A stretch of 17,480 bases of DNA from JAWWPG01 sp038327385 (GCA_038327385.1 JBBQKY010000034.1:1-17480), one strand, 5' to 3'; shown: positions 7,251 to 14,939, counted from the first letter of the stretch. Made by a program: numbers and translations. The notes: generated from the sequence alone by a model not told the origin.

Positions 7251-8321
7251 GTGGAAGCCGTCATCGTCGCCGGGGGGATCGGCAGCCGGCTGCGGCCCCT
7301 CACCCAGTTCCTTCCCAAGCACCTGCTCCCGGTGGCCGGCGTGCCGTTCGTTGCGCACCAGATAGCCCGGCTGGCGGCGGCGGGGGTCGACCGGGTCGTG
7401 ATGGCGACGAGCTACCACGCCGACATGTTCCGGCCGGTGCTCGGTGACGGCGAGCGCTGGGGGATCGAGCTCGTCTACGTACGCGAGGAGATACCTCTCG
7501 GCACCGGCGGTGCCATCCGCCATGTCACGCAGGAGCTGCGGTCGGCGCCCGGCGAGCCCGTGCTCGTCCTCAACGGCGACATCCTGAGCGACCACGACCT
7601 CCGTGCCCAGCTGGAGCGGCACGCCGAGACGTCGGCGGACGTCACCCTTCACCTCGTCCAGGTGGACGACCCGCGGGCGTTCGGGTGCGTGCCGACGGAC
7701 TCGGCTGGCCGGGTGACCGCCTTCCTGGAGAAGACGGAAGACCCACCGAGCCGGCAGGTCAACGGCGGCTGCTACGTCTTCACGAGGAGCGTCATCGACA
7801 CCATCCCGGCCGAGGCGGTCGTCTCCGTGGAGCGGGAGACCTTCCCGGCTCTGCTGGCCGCCGGCAGGCTGCTCGTCGGTCAGCTGGACCGCGCCTACTG
7901 GCTCGACCTCGGCAACCCGCCCGCCGTGGTGAAGGCCTCGGCCGACATGGTGCTGGGTGTCGTCACAAGCCCGGCCTACCCGTATCCCGGCGCGCCCCGC
8001 TGGGTGGCCGAGGACGCAGCGGTGGCAAGGTCGGCTGTCGTGAACGGCGGCGCGTCGGTGGGCTGCGGAGCGGTCATCGAGCCTGGCGCCATCGTGACCG
8101 GGAGCGTCGTGTGCCGAGGAGCCGTCGTGGCCCGCGATGCTGTCGTGGAGGCCTCGATTGTCGGCCCCCATGCCGAGGTCGGCAGCTCCGCGGTGGTCCG
8201 ACAGTCGTTCCTCGGCGACCGCTCAGCGGTCGGCGCCGGCTGTGAGCTCGCAGGCGGAGCCCGCGTCTGGGGCGACCAGGTGATCCCGGCCGGCGCCATC
8301 CGCTTCTCGCCGGACCGCTGA
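7251..8321 (+). CDS. Sugar-1-phosphate nucleotidyltransferase with left-handed beta-helix tail (probable mannose-1-phosphate guanylyltransferase)
   Basis: The enzyme should join a nucleoside triphosphate and a sugar-1-phosphate to give an NDP-sugar and pyrophosphate. The nucleotidyltransferase domain has AGGIGSRLRPLT (7-18), PKHLLPV (22-28), GTGGA (84-88), LNGD metal site (107-110), FLEK (158-161), NGGCYVF (171-177) and DLGNP (219-223). From about 245 to the end, hexapeptide-like repeats rich in Val and Ala indicate a left-handed beta-helix. The 356-residue length and architecture match the actinobacterial ManC-type protein encoded near cofE (Rv3264c in M. tuberculosis). A glucose-1-phosphate specificity is possible. 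GTG at 7251 is chosen because it begins the first beta strand; an in-frame TTG lies at 7239. It diverges from TIGR03089 by 42 bases and ends 5 bases from the fbiB stop, tail-to-tail. Confidence 0.85.
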   Translation: MEAVIVAGGIGSRLRPLTQFLPKHLLPVAGVPFVAHQIARLAAAGVDRVVMATSYHADMFRPVLGDGERWGIELVYVREEIPLGTGGAIRHVTQELRSAPGEPVLVLNGDILSDHDLRAQLERHAETSADVTLHLVQVDDPRAFGCVPTDSAGRVTAFLEKTEDPPSRQVNGGCYVFTRSVIDTIPAEAVVSVERETFPALLAAGRLLVGQLDRAYWLDLGNPPAVVKASADMVLGVVTSPAYPYPGAPRWVAEDAAVARSAVVNGGASVGCGAVIEPGAIVTGSVVCRGAVVARDAVVEASIVGPHAEVGSSAVVRQSFLGDRSAVGAGCELAGGARVWGDQVIPAGAIRFSPDR

Positions 8322-8326
8322 CCGCC

Positions 8327-9427
8327 TCAACGCTCGTGCCAGCAGCGGTCGAACACCCTGGCCCAGGGGGAGGCGGCAGCTGCTGGGGCGAGGTCGTGAC
8401 CGAAGAGCCGGTAGGCGGCGGCCAGCACGTTTCCCCGCTCGAGAAGGCCGCCGACTGCTACCAGCACGCCGGCGCCGGCGTTGTCGTGCACGGCGGTGCG
8501 AAGCGTCCAGGCCGCGGCACCGGTGGCGGCGTGCGGACACGGCGTCGCGGCGAGCGACGTACGAACATGGTCTCGCTGGCTGGGTAGGAGCGAGCCGAGC
8601 CACCCGTCGACCAGGCCGTCTAGCGGTTGGGGGTCGCCGTCCGCACGACGCGGGAAGCGGTCGAGCGCGGCTGGGTCGTCGCGCATGGCTGCGGCTACGG
8701 CCGCCTCCCGCACTCCCAGCCCGAAGAAGTCAGCTGCCGCCGCGCGCACCAGAGCTCGCGCGCCAGGACCGTCCGTACCCGCCGGCAGCACGGCTCGAGC
8801 CAGGCCCCGGACGAGTGCCGCCGGCCGCTGCGACGTCTTCGCCTTGACGAGATCGGCGGCGGCGGCAAGCTCGTCGGCGACCGCTGCGGCGGTGACCAGC
8901 AGCTCGTTGCCGTGCGTGTCGTGCGTCCCCTGCAGGTCGAGCAGCGGGTCGAGGCCGGCGCACCCCACCGCCAGGTCGGTCTGACCGAGCCGCCAGGCGC
9001 GACCGGCTGTGTCGCTGACGATCACCGCTATGTTGCGCCCCGCGCGGGCGTACACGCCCTGCCGCAGCTGCCGGGCTGACGCATCCGGGTCGACGGGGAG
9101 CAGCAGCACAGTGCCGGCGGGCGTGTTGGACCCGTCCACCCCGGCGGCAGCCATCACCAGGCCGTGCCGGGTCTCGGCGATGACCGTCGGCCCGCGTCGG
9201 GCAACCACTCGGCGGGTCTCGGAGACGACAGCGGCGGCGCGGTCACCGCGCACCAGCCGCCCCTCCGACTTGCTGACGACCTTGCTGGTCACGACCACGA
9301 CGTCGCCGTCCCGCAGGTCCTCCGCGCACAGCAGAGCGACGAGGTCGGAGCCCTCGGCGATCTCCGGCCAGCGCAGCCCGTGCAGCTCCAGACGCTCCGG
9401 GAATGAGGCTGCTTCGGCGGCCGTCAC
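8327..9427 (-). CDS. fbiB: Coenzyme F420-0:L-glutamate ligase (CofE domain) with atypical C-terminal region
   Basis: CofE adds glutamates through gamma links to F420-0 using GTP. The N-terminal ~225 residues carry the family motifs: VVVTSKVVSKSEG (45-57), AAAGVDGSN (93-101), VIVSDTAGRAWRLGQTDLAV (135-154), DLQGTHDTHGNEL (164-176) and DELAAAADLVKAK (185-197). Mycobacterial FbiB is about 448 residues and ends in an FMN-binding nitroreductase domain. This protein has 366 residues, and its last ~140, rich in Ala and Leu with a CPH motif and ending WARVFDRCWHER, show no nitroreductase signature such as the RRSVR-type entry. The GTG start overlaps the fbiA stop (GTGA), so the two are coupled. The ligase call is firm; the job of the C-terminal part is unknown. 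Confidence 0.88.
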   Translation of the reverse strand: MTAAEAASFPERLELHGLRWPEIAEGSDLVALLCAEDLRDGDVVVVTSKVVSKSEGRLVRGDRAAAVVSETRRVVARRGPTVIAETRHGLVMAAAGVDGSNTPAGTVLLLPVDPDASARQLRQGVYARAGRNIAVIVSDTAGRAWRLGQTDLAVGCAGLDPLLDLQGTHDTHGNELLVTAAAVADELAAAADLVKAKTSQRPAALVRGLARAVLPAGTDGPGARALVRAAAADFFGLGVREAAVAAAMRDDPAALDRFPRRADGDPQPLDGLVDGWLGSLLPSQRDHVRTSLAATPCPHAATGAAAWTLRTAVHDNAGAGVLVAVGGLLERGNVLAAAYRLFGHDLAPAAAASPWARVFDRCWHER

Positions 9428-10404
9428 CGGCTTGGCGCCCGAACCCGCTGCGCCAGGTCGAGCGCAGCCTGCGCGATGGCTGCCGTGGCGGCTTGGTCGC
9501 TCATCAGGAGTGGTAGCGCCACGGTTGCGATGGAGCGGCCCGCCAGCCGCTCGACGGCATCGCCGTCGGCGGTGTCGACGAGCCAGCCGTCGAGAAGGCC
9601 ACCCTCGGTCCGGGCGCCGTAGTGCTCGCCGACGGCCGCGGCGCCGACCTCGACTCCAATCACGGGCAGCAGGCGGTCGGCCATCCCCCGCACCGGGGCG
9701 CCGGAGATGATCGGGGAGACGCCGACGACGGCGGCGGGCGTCGTCCGCACGGCGTCGGCGATCCCCGGCACCGCGAAGATGGTGCCGATCGACACCACCG
9801 GGTTCGACGGCGGCAGGATGACCACGTCGGCCGCCAGCACCGCCTCGACCACGCCGGGAGCCGGCTTGGACTCCTCGGCGCCGACCGGCAGCACGTCGTA
9901 CGCCGCCGGAGCGTGCAGACGTACCCAGTACTCCTGGAAGTGGACGGCGCGGCGCCCGTCCTCGTCATCGATGACGACGTGTGTCTCCACCCGGTCGTCG
10001 GTCATCGGCACCAGGTCGACGCCAGGCTTCCACCGCGCACACAATGCCCGCGTCACCTCGCTCAGTGGGAACCCCGCGTTGAGCATCTGGGTCCGGACCA
10101 GGTGGGTGGCGAGATCACGGTCGCCCAGGCCGAACCAGGTGGGCTGAACGCCGTACGCGGCAAGCTCCGCCTTGGCCAGCCAGGTCTCCTCGCGCCTGCC
10201 CCATCCGCGTTCGGTGTCGATTCCGTCGCCGAGCGTGTACATCACCGTGTCGAGGTCCGGGCACACCCGCAGCCCGAACAGCCAGATGTCGTCGGCCGTG
10301 TTGGCGATGACCGTTATGGCGTCGGTCCGGTGGTCGACGACGTCGCGCAGACCGGTGAGGAAGCGCGCCCCACCCACTCCACCGGACAGGACCGTGATGC
10401 GCAT
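9424..10404 (-). CDS. fbiA: 2-phospho-L-lactate transferase CofD/FbiA (F420 biosynthesis)
   Basis: The enzyme transfers the phospholactate or phosphoenolpyruvate-derived group onto the deazaflavin Fo to form (dehydro-)F420-0. The 326-residue protein shows the CofD signatures SGGVGGAR (7-14), NTADD (35-39), PDLDTVMYTL (49-58), GLGDRDLATHLVRT (92-105), VHFQEYWVR (154-162), PPSNPVVSIG (198-207) and VSPIISGAPVRGMAD (229-243). The start is the ATG at 10404, directly before the first beta strand; the frame is open for 43 codons further upstream but those residues do not look like the family. No ribosome binding site is seen. It leads a two-gene unit with fbiB and is divergent from the four-TM protein across 149 bases. 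The presence of both genes says the organism makes F420. Confidence 0.95.
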   Translation of the reverse strand: MRITVLSGGVGGARFLTGLRDVVDHRTDAITVIANTADDIWLFGLRVCPDLDTVMYTLGDGIDTERGWGRREETWLAKAELAAYGVQPTWFGLGDRDLATHLVRTQMLNAGFPLSEVTRALCARWKPGVDLVPMTDDRVETHVVIDDEDGRRAVHFQEYWVRLHAPAAYDVLPVGAEESKPAPGVVEAVLAADVVILPPSNPVVSIGTIFAVPGIADAVRTTPAAVVGVSPIISGAPVRGMADRLLPVIGVEVGAAAVGEHYGARTEGGLLDGWLVDTADGDAVERLAGRSIATVALPLLMSDQAATAAIAQAALDLAQRVRAPSR

Positions 10405-10448
10405 GGGTGCCAGTGTGCAAGCCGGGTCGTGTCCGGCCGGGTGCGGGG

Positions 10449-10472
10449 GTCGCAGTCGCAGTCGCGGTCGCG
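10449..10472. repeat. Four 6-bp tandem repeats in the divergent fbiA/membrane-protein region
   Basis: The unit GTCGCR is repeated four times without interruption: GTCGCA twice, then GTCGCG twice. It lies between the fbiA start and the start of the four-TM gene, where promoters for both must sit. It may be only a low-complexity run. Confidence 0.6.
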
Positions 10473-10484
10473 GCATGCTGGCCC

Positions 10485-10535
10485 AGATGCGGTGTGGCAG
10501 GCTGGACGCCATCCGCACCCGATCTGACCGCATCT
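10485..10535. repeat. 9-bp inverted repeat upstream of the four-TM gene
   Basis: AGATGCGGT (10485-10493) and ACCGCATCT (10527-10535) are perfect inverted copies separated by 33 bases. The right arm ends 18 bases before the GTG at 10554. An operator is possible; no typical -10/-35 pair is visible around it. Confidence 0.4.
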
Positions 10536-10541
10536 CGTTCG

Positions 10542-10547
10542 AGGGAG
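10542..10547 (+). promoter_or_regulatory. Ribosome binding site for the four-TM protein
   Basis: AGGGAG lies 6 bases before GTG 10554 and 9 bases before a second GTG at 10557. Both starts are possible and differ by one residue. Confidence 0.6.
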
Positions 10548-10553
10548 AGCACC

Positions 10554-11660
10554 GTGGTGAACGACGCGACCCGCAAGTATCGCGATCTCATCGCCTTCGG
10601 GCTGCTCGCGGTGGCGGCGCTGTACTTCATCGGCGCGCTCAGCGTGCTGTTCAACACCGACACCGGCTTCGACTTCGCCGACAAGGCGAGCGTAAGCGTC
10701 TTCCTCTTCGCCTCCCTGATGCCGATCCTGTCGCTCGTCGTGGCCGCGCTGCTCGTCACCCAGTACGGCGAGCCCAGCTCCAGCAGCCGGATCGTGGTGC
10801 TGATCGCACTCGCGATCGCGGCCCTCGAGCTGCTGTTCACCGCCATCACGTTCTTCGCGCAGCTCGGCTCCAACCTCCCGGACGGCCCCCTGGGCGGGCC
10901 GAGCGGAGGCAAGGCCATCGCCATCGTCTTCGGGCTGGCCCACCTGCTCCTGCTCGCCCTTGCCGGGCTGTACCTGTACACCGCCTTGCGCAGCCTGCCG
11001 TCTCCGGCAAGGGCCCGCCAACCCGCCTGGGGATACGGGCAGCCCGGCTACGGACCGGGGCAGCCCGGTTACGGCCCGGGGCAGCCTGGCTACGGCCCGG
11101 GCCAGCCGGCCTGGGGATCGCCGGCCCCGTCGGCACCCGCTGGCCAACAGTCCTGGTGGCAGCCACCCGGGTCGTCGTACGGCTGGGGGGCCGGCAGTCC
11201 CGGACAGCCAGGTGGCTGGTCGCAGCAGGGTGCGGCGCCGCAGGCTTCCCCACCCCCCCATCAAGGCGGCTGGAGCGACCCGGCCGTCGGCTGGCACGAT
11301 CCGGCTGCCGCACAGCAGGGCCAGCCCGCATCGTCGTGGACCCAGTCCGGACAGGGGTGGTCGCCGCCGGAGGCTCCCTCGACGAACGAGTGGGACCAGA
11401 GCGGCGAGAACTCATGGGCACAGCCCTCCGGAGCCAGCGAATGGACGCCGGAGCCCGCGGACCCGCCGGCGCCAGCGGCCGAACCCGCCGCTGGAGCTGG
11501 GGGCGCCCAGCCGGGCGTGGTGGTCGATGCGGGCGACGGCGAGCAGCAACCAGGCACCTCGGAGGATGGGTCGGCCGACGACGCCGTCGCTGCGTCCGAA
11601 CCGCCCGCGGACGAGCCGCCAACGGAGTCCGGCGGCTGGTGGAGCCGGCGCGAGAAATAG
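10554..11660 (+). CDS. Four-TM membrane protein with long Pro/Gly/Gln/Trp-rich tail, unknown function
   Basis: I do not recognise a named family in this 368-residue protein. The first 145 residues form four hydrophobic segments (about 12-33, 47-69, 80-103 and 120-143), so both termini should be on the same side. The remaining ~220 residues are low in hydrophobic content and look disordered: three GYGPGQP-type heptads (about 162-182), then a Trp-, Gln-, Ser- and Pro-rich stretch, then an acidic Glu/Asp/Ala-rich end closing with GGWWSRREK. The start follows an AGGGAG. It stands alone between divergent fbiA and the whiB promoter. A small-TM-plus-proline-rich-tail plan is common in actinobacterial envelope proteins, but no function should be assigned. 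The CDS is supported by coding continuity and its ribosome binding site. Confidence 0.8.
   Translation: MVNDATRKYRDLIAFGLLAVAALYFIGALSVLFNTDTGFDFADKASVSVFLFASLMPILSLVVAALLVTQYGEPSSSSRIVVLIALAIAALELLFTAITFFAQLGSNLPDGPLGGPSGGKAIAIVFGLAHLLLLALAGLYLYTALRSLPSPARARQPAWGYGQPGYGPGQPGYGPGQPGYGPGQPAWGSPAPSAPAGQQSWWQPPGSSYGWGAGSPGQPGGWSQQGAAPQASPPPHQGGWSDPAVGWHDPAAAQQGQPASSWTQSGQGWSPPEAPSTNEWDQSGENSWAQPSGASEWTPEPADPPAPAAEPAAGAGGAQPGVVVDAGDGEQQPGTSEDGSADDAVAASEPPADEPPTESGGWWSRREK
11037..11099 (+). repeat. Three 21-bp tandem repeats inside the four-TM gene
   Basis: Units at 11037-11057, 11058-11078 and 11079-11099 differ at only a few, mostly synonymous, positions and encode the heptad GQPGYGP three times. 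A diverged partial unit follows (GGCCAGCC...). Copy number could vary between strains. Confidence 0.85.
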
Positions 11661-11698
11661 CCGAAACAGCGGCGTGTCGCTACCGGACTAGCAGACAG

Positions 11699-11743
11699 GA
11701 CTTGACGTAGGGCTACTTACAGGCATGTAATTTACGTCAAGTC
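11699..11743. promoter_or_regulatory. 11-bp perfect inverted repeat bracketing the whiB promoter
   Basis: GACTTGACGTA (11699-11709) and TACGTCAAGTC (11733-11743) are exact inverted copies with a 23-base spacer. The left arm contains the -35 hexamer and the right arm covers the expected transcription start, so a dimeric regulator bound here would directly affect transcription. The regulator is unknown. Confidence 0.6.
11702..11731 (+). promoter_or_regulatory. Promoter of whiB
   Basis: TTGACG (11702-11707) and TGTAAT (11726-11731) are separated by 18 bases and form the best housekeeping-type -35/-10 pair seen in this window. RNA should start near 11738, giving a leader of about 47 bases before the GTG at 11785. 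The surrounding sequence is unusually A/T-rich for this DNA. Confidence 0.6.
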
Positions 11744-11759
11744 GTGAGGCCCTCACGAC
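11741..11759 (+). promoter_or_regulatory. Palindrome in the whiB leader
   Basis: Arms GTCGTGAGG (11741-11749) and CCTCACGAC (11751-11759) pair perfectly around a single central base. With a 1-base centre it fits a DNA operator better than an RNA hairpin, although a shorter stem with a larger loop could form in the mRNA. It begins inside the right arm of the larger inverted repeat. Confidence 0.55.
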
Positions 11760-11770
11760 AACCCGGGTCG

Positions 11771-11776
11771 AGGAGG
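11771..11776 (+). promoter_or_regulatory. Strong ribosome binding site of whiB
   Basis: AGGAGG, 8 bases before the GTG at 11785, is the strongest Shine-Dalgarno match in the window and fixes the start of the regulator. Confidence 0.8.
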
Positions 11777-11784
11777 CGAACGCC

Positions 11785-12039
11785 GTGCGAGACCTCGAGG
11801 TCCTCGACGGAACCGCTGCAGAGCTCTTGTGGCAGGAGCGTGCCCTCTGTGCGCAGACAGATCCCGAGGCATTCTTCCCTGAGAAGGGGGGCTCGACCCG
11901 GGAGGCAAAACGGGTATGCCTGTCGTGCGACGTCCGAGGTGACTGCCTCGACTATGCCCTTCACAACGACGAGCGCTTCGGCATCTGGGGAGGACTCTCC
12001 GAGCGGGAGCGCCGAAAGCTCAAGAAGCGGGTCAGCTGA
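11785..12039 (+). CDS. WhiB-family iron-sulfur transcription regulator (WhiB/WhiB2 type)
   Basis: WhiB-like proteins bind a 4Fe-4S cluster and act with the primary sigma factor; the WhiB/WhmD/WhiB2 branch controls septation and sporulation-type division. This 84-residue protein has the four cluster cysteines at 22, 45, 48 and 54 (the last three spaced C-x2-C-x5-C), the G-I-W-G-G turn at 66-70 and a basic C-terminal helix (RERRKLKKR) that contacts DNA. The short length and the place beside a GT-membrane fusion, DUF5719, DUF3499, metallopeptidase and manB match the WhiB2 locus I remember from Streptomyces and mycobacteria, so orthology to WhiB2 is likely but not proven. It has its own promoter with two inverted repeats and a strong ribosome binding site. 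Confidence 0.93.
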   Translation: MRDLEVLDGTAAELLWQERALCAQTDPEAFFPEKGGSTREAKRVCLSCDVRGDCLDYALHNDERFGIWGGLSERERRKLKKRVS

Positions 12040-12086
12040 GCCCGGAGGCGGTTGAGGCATCAACCGCGCGCATCACGGTCACCGCC

Positions 12087-14939
12087 GTGATCGTGTCCCA
12101 CGACGGTGCTGTCTGGCTGCCTCGCCTGCTCGCCGAGCTTCCGGGCCTGACGCGCCATCCGGACGTCGTAGTCGGCGTCGACACCGGCTCGACGGACGGC
12201 TCGGCAAGCCTGCTCTCCGCGTCGAACGCGGTCGACGCGGTGCACCAGATGGGCCGGGACACCGGCTTCGGCGCCGCCGTCCAGGCCGGTCTGCAGGCCG
12301 CGGCGAAGCCGCCGTCCAGCCCGGTCACCGGCCGGGCTCGCGGCGATGGCATCGGTCGGGGCGACTGGATCTGGCTCCTGCACGACGACTGCCTCCCGGC
12401 CCCGGACACGCTGGAGCGACTCCTCGAGGTCGCCCGCACCGCTCCAGACATCGCCGCGGTGGGATGCCGCGTCCGCGCCTGGCCCTCCGGTCGCCGCCTG
12501 CTCGAGGTCGGCGTGACCATCACCAGCACCGGTCATCGCGAGACGGGCGTCGAGCCAGGCGAGCAGGACCAAGGTCAGCACGACGAGGACAGGGATGTGC
12601 TGGCGGTCAGCAGCGCCGGGATGCTGGTACGTCGCGACGTCTGGGAGGGCCTCGGCGGCTTCGATCCCGCCCTTCCACTGTTCCGTGACGACGTGGACTT
12701 CGGCTGGCGAGCCGCGAGTGCCGGCTATCGGGTCGTCGTCGCCGGCCGGGCCACGCTCTTCCACGTCGAGGCGGCGAGCCGGGGCGTCCGCGAGACGACC
12801 TGCACGTCGCGGCGACCGCACCGGGCGGACCGGTGCGCCGCCTTGTTCACAGTGCTGGCGAACAGCCGCGGTGCAGCGGTGCCGGTCGTCTACGTGCGGC
12901 TGCTTCTCGGCTCGCTGCTGCGTGCCGTCGGCTATCTGCTGGGCAAGCTGCCCGCGACGGCGTGGGACGAGATGTGTGCCGCCGCGTCGGTGCTCGGCCG
13001 CCCATGGCGGGTGTACGCGGCACGTGCGCGGCGCCGCCGGCGTCGCACGACCGGTGGCGTAGCGGGGGTACGGCGGTTGCTGCCCCCGTGGTGGACGCCG
13101 TACGCGAACGGCATCGACGCGGTCCGCGGCAGGTTCGGCGAGCCGGCACGGGAGACGGCCACAGCTGTCGCCTCGTCGGCGCGGCGGCTCCGTCCGTCGG
13201 GAGCAGGCGCCACCCGGCACAGCTCCGGCGGCAACTCTGCGCTGGCCATTCTCGCCCGGCATCCGCTCCTCGTTGTCGTCACCGTGCTGACGGCTGCTTC
13301 CGTGGTGGCCTCCCGCGGGCTGTGGGGGGGCGGCTTCCTGCAAGGCGGGGCGCTGCTCCCGGCTCCTGACGGGGCAGCTGCCTGGTGGCGTCTGTACGCG
13401 GAGTCGTCGCACGCCGTCGGAGGAGGATCGACGGTCGACACCGCTCCCTATGTCGCCATGCTCGCACTCGGGGCGACGGTGGTGCTCGGCAAAGCCTGGC
13501 TGCTGGTCGACGTGCTCATGCTGCTGGCCGCCCCGCTCGCCGGGGCAAGCGCCTGGCTGGCCGCTGGCTCCCTCGTGCGCGGCACCGGCACGCGGATGTG
13601 GGTCGCGCTGACCTACGGGCTCATACCCATCCTCATCGGCGCTGTGGCGTCGGGACACCTCGGCACGGTCGTCGCGGCGATCGTGCTCCCGTGGGTCGCC
13701 CGAAGCGGCTGCCGGCTGCTCGCGACCGGCCCGGACGGTGCGTGGCGCAGCGTCTTCGGCACCGGTCTCTGGCTGAGCGTTGCCGTCGCGTTTGCGCCGG
13801 TCGGCTGGGCGATCGCCGCCGCCCTGGGCACTGCCGCGGCGTGCTGGCTGCTTGCCAACGACCGCCCCCTGCGGGCAGCGCAGTGGGCGGTGGCGCTGGC
13901 CATGCCGGTGGCGCTCCTGCTGCCCTGGTCGTGGCGGGTGGTCACCCATCCGGATCTGGCGCTCACCGAGGCGGGGCTGACCGCTGTACCCGGGGCTTCG
14001 ACCGACGCCTGGCAGCTCGCGTTCGCACGAGTCGGCGCTCCAGGTGCTGCGCCGTGGTGGGTCACCGGATGCCTCACGCTCGTCGCTGTTCTGGCGCTCC
14101 TGCGACGTGACACCAGGACCGCTGTCACCGCCGCCTGGATGCTCGTCGTCTGTGGTCTGGCCGCAGCCGCCTTGCTGCGGCGCCAGACGATAAGCCTGCC
14201 GCTCGGAGGCGCTGAGGCATATCCCTGGCTCGGGGTCCCTGTCGTCGTCGCCAGTGCGGGCGCGATCGCCGCCGCCGGCATAGCGGCCGACGGCCTCCGC
14301 TCGTTCATCGGGTCAGGCTCGTTCGGCTGGCGGCAGCCCGCTGCTGCCCTCGGCGTCGCTGCCGGCACGGCGGCTGTCGTGCTGGGCCTCGGCTGGGATG
14401 CCGGCGCCGCCTCGCACGGGGTACTGCACCGAGCGGTCGCCGTACCGGTGCCCGCCTACATGGTCGAGGCCATGGCCACTTCGGACGAGCGGGTTCTCGT
14501 CCTGCGGACGGGCGGCGACTCGGTCAGGTACCAGCTGCTCGCCGGTGACGGGATGCGCCTCGGCGACGACAGCGTGCTCAGCGGGGGCGCCGACCGCCAG
14601 CTTCGCGCCGTCATCTCCGACGTCTTGTCGCAGAGCCGTCCAGCTGACGTACGGCGGCTGGGTGCGCTGGGGATCGGGTACGTCGTCCTGCCGTCGCCGC
14701 AGGCGGCCACTGCGGTGTCACGGCTGGACGCGGTGGCCGGGCTCACCCGGACCTCGTCGGACCGCGCGGTCCTCTCCGGGTGGCAGGTCGACGCGCCCCT
14801 GGTGAGTCCTGCGGTGCTGCCCGTCGGGCCGCGACGAGATGGTTGGCTGCTGCTTCAGTCGCTGCTCTGGCTGGGCGCGGGTGTGCTCGCCGCGCCCGCC
14901 AGCAGGCGCCCGCTCCCGGCTCAGGACGTGCCGGCGTGA
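12087..14939 (+). CDS. Glycosyltransferase family 2 fused to a polytopic membrane domain
   Basis: A large envelope protein of at least 950 residues. Residues 1-290 are a GT2 domain: IVSHDGAVWLPRLL, GVDTGSTDGS (30-39), the metal site HDD at 99-101 and DDVDFGWR (201-208). A basic linker (about 312-375, with six consecutive Arg) leads to a membrane domain of roughly ten or more helices between 386 and 770. A soluble segment of about 150 residues follows, and a last helix lies at 918-936. This plan suggests polyprenyl-linked or extracytoplasmic sugar transfer, but donor and acceptor are unknown. GTG 12087 is the first ATG/GTG/TTG in frame, yet it cuts the first beta strand. Upstream codons back to a CTG at 12036, overlapping the whiB stop, also look coding. 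The stop overlaps the next start (GTGA). Confidence 0.82.
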   Translation: MIVSHDGAVWLPRLLAELPGLTRHPDVVVGVDTGSTDGSASLLSASNAVDAVHQMGRDTGFGAAVQAGLQAAAKPPSSPVTGRARGDGIGRGDWIWLLHDDCLPAPDTLERLLEVARTAPDIAAVGCRVRAWPSGRRLLEVGVTITSTGHRETGVEPGEQDQGQHDEDRDVLAVSSAGMLVRRDVWEGLGGFDPALPLFRDDVDFGWRAASAGYRVVVAGRATLFHVEAASRGVRETTCTSRRPHRADRCAALFTVLANSRGAAVPVVYVRLLLGSLLRAVGYLLGKLPATAWDEMCAAASVLGRPWRVYAARARRRRRRTTGGVAGVRRLLPPWWTPYANGIDAVRGRFGEPARETATAVASSARRLRPSGAGATRHSSGGNSALAILARHPLLVVVTVLTAASVVASRGLWGGGFLQGGALLPAPDGAAAWWRLYAESSHAVGGGSTVDTAPYVAMLALGATVVLGKAWLLVDVLMLLAAPLAGASAWLAAGSLVRGTGTRMWVALTYGLIPILIGAVASGHLGTVVAAIVLPWVARSGCRLLATGPDGAWRSVFGTGLWLSVAVAFAPVGWAIAAALGTAAACWLLANDRPLRAAQWAVALAMPVALLLPWSWRVVTHPDLALTEAGLTAVPGASTDAWQLAFARVGAPGAAPWWVTGCLTLVAVLALLRRDTRTAVTAAWMLVVCGLAAAALLRRQTISLPLGGAEAYPWLGVPVVVASAGAIAAAGIAADGLRSFIGSGSFGWRQPAAALGVAAGTAAVVLGLGWDAGAASHGVLHRAVAVPVPAYMVEAMATSDERVLVLRTGGDSVRYQLLAGDGMRLGDDSVLSGGADRQLRAVISDVLSQSRPADVRRLGALGIGYVVLPSPQAATAVSRLDAVAGLTRTSSDRAVLSGWQVDAPLVSPAVLPVGPRRDGWLLLQSLLWLGAGVLAAPASRRPLPAQDVPA

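Noticed and set aside
7209..8171. 321-codon N-terminal extension of the TIGR03089 frame on the minus strand
   Set aside because: It lies antisense to the nucleotidyltransferase and shows shadow-frame composition; the family similarity begins at the ATG at 7208.
11037..11099. Tandem 21-bp units as a CRISPR array or intergenic repeat
   Set aside because: They are contiguous without spacers, keep the reading frame and encode protein heptads, so they are coding repeats.
12060..13949. 629-codon open frame on the minus strand
   Set aside because: It is fully antisense to the GT-membrane fusion, has composition typical of a reverse-strand shadow (His/Arg/Gln/Gly/Pro-rich) and no recognisable motif or ribosome binding site.
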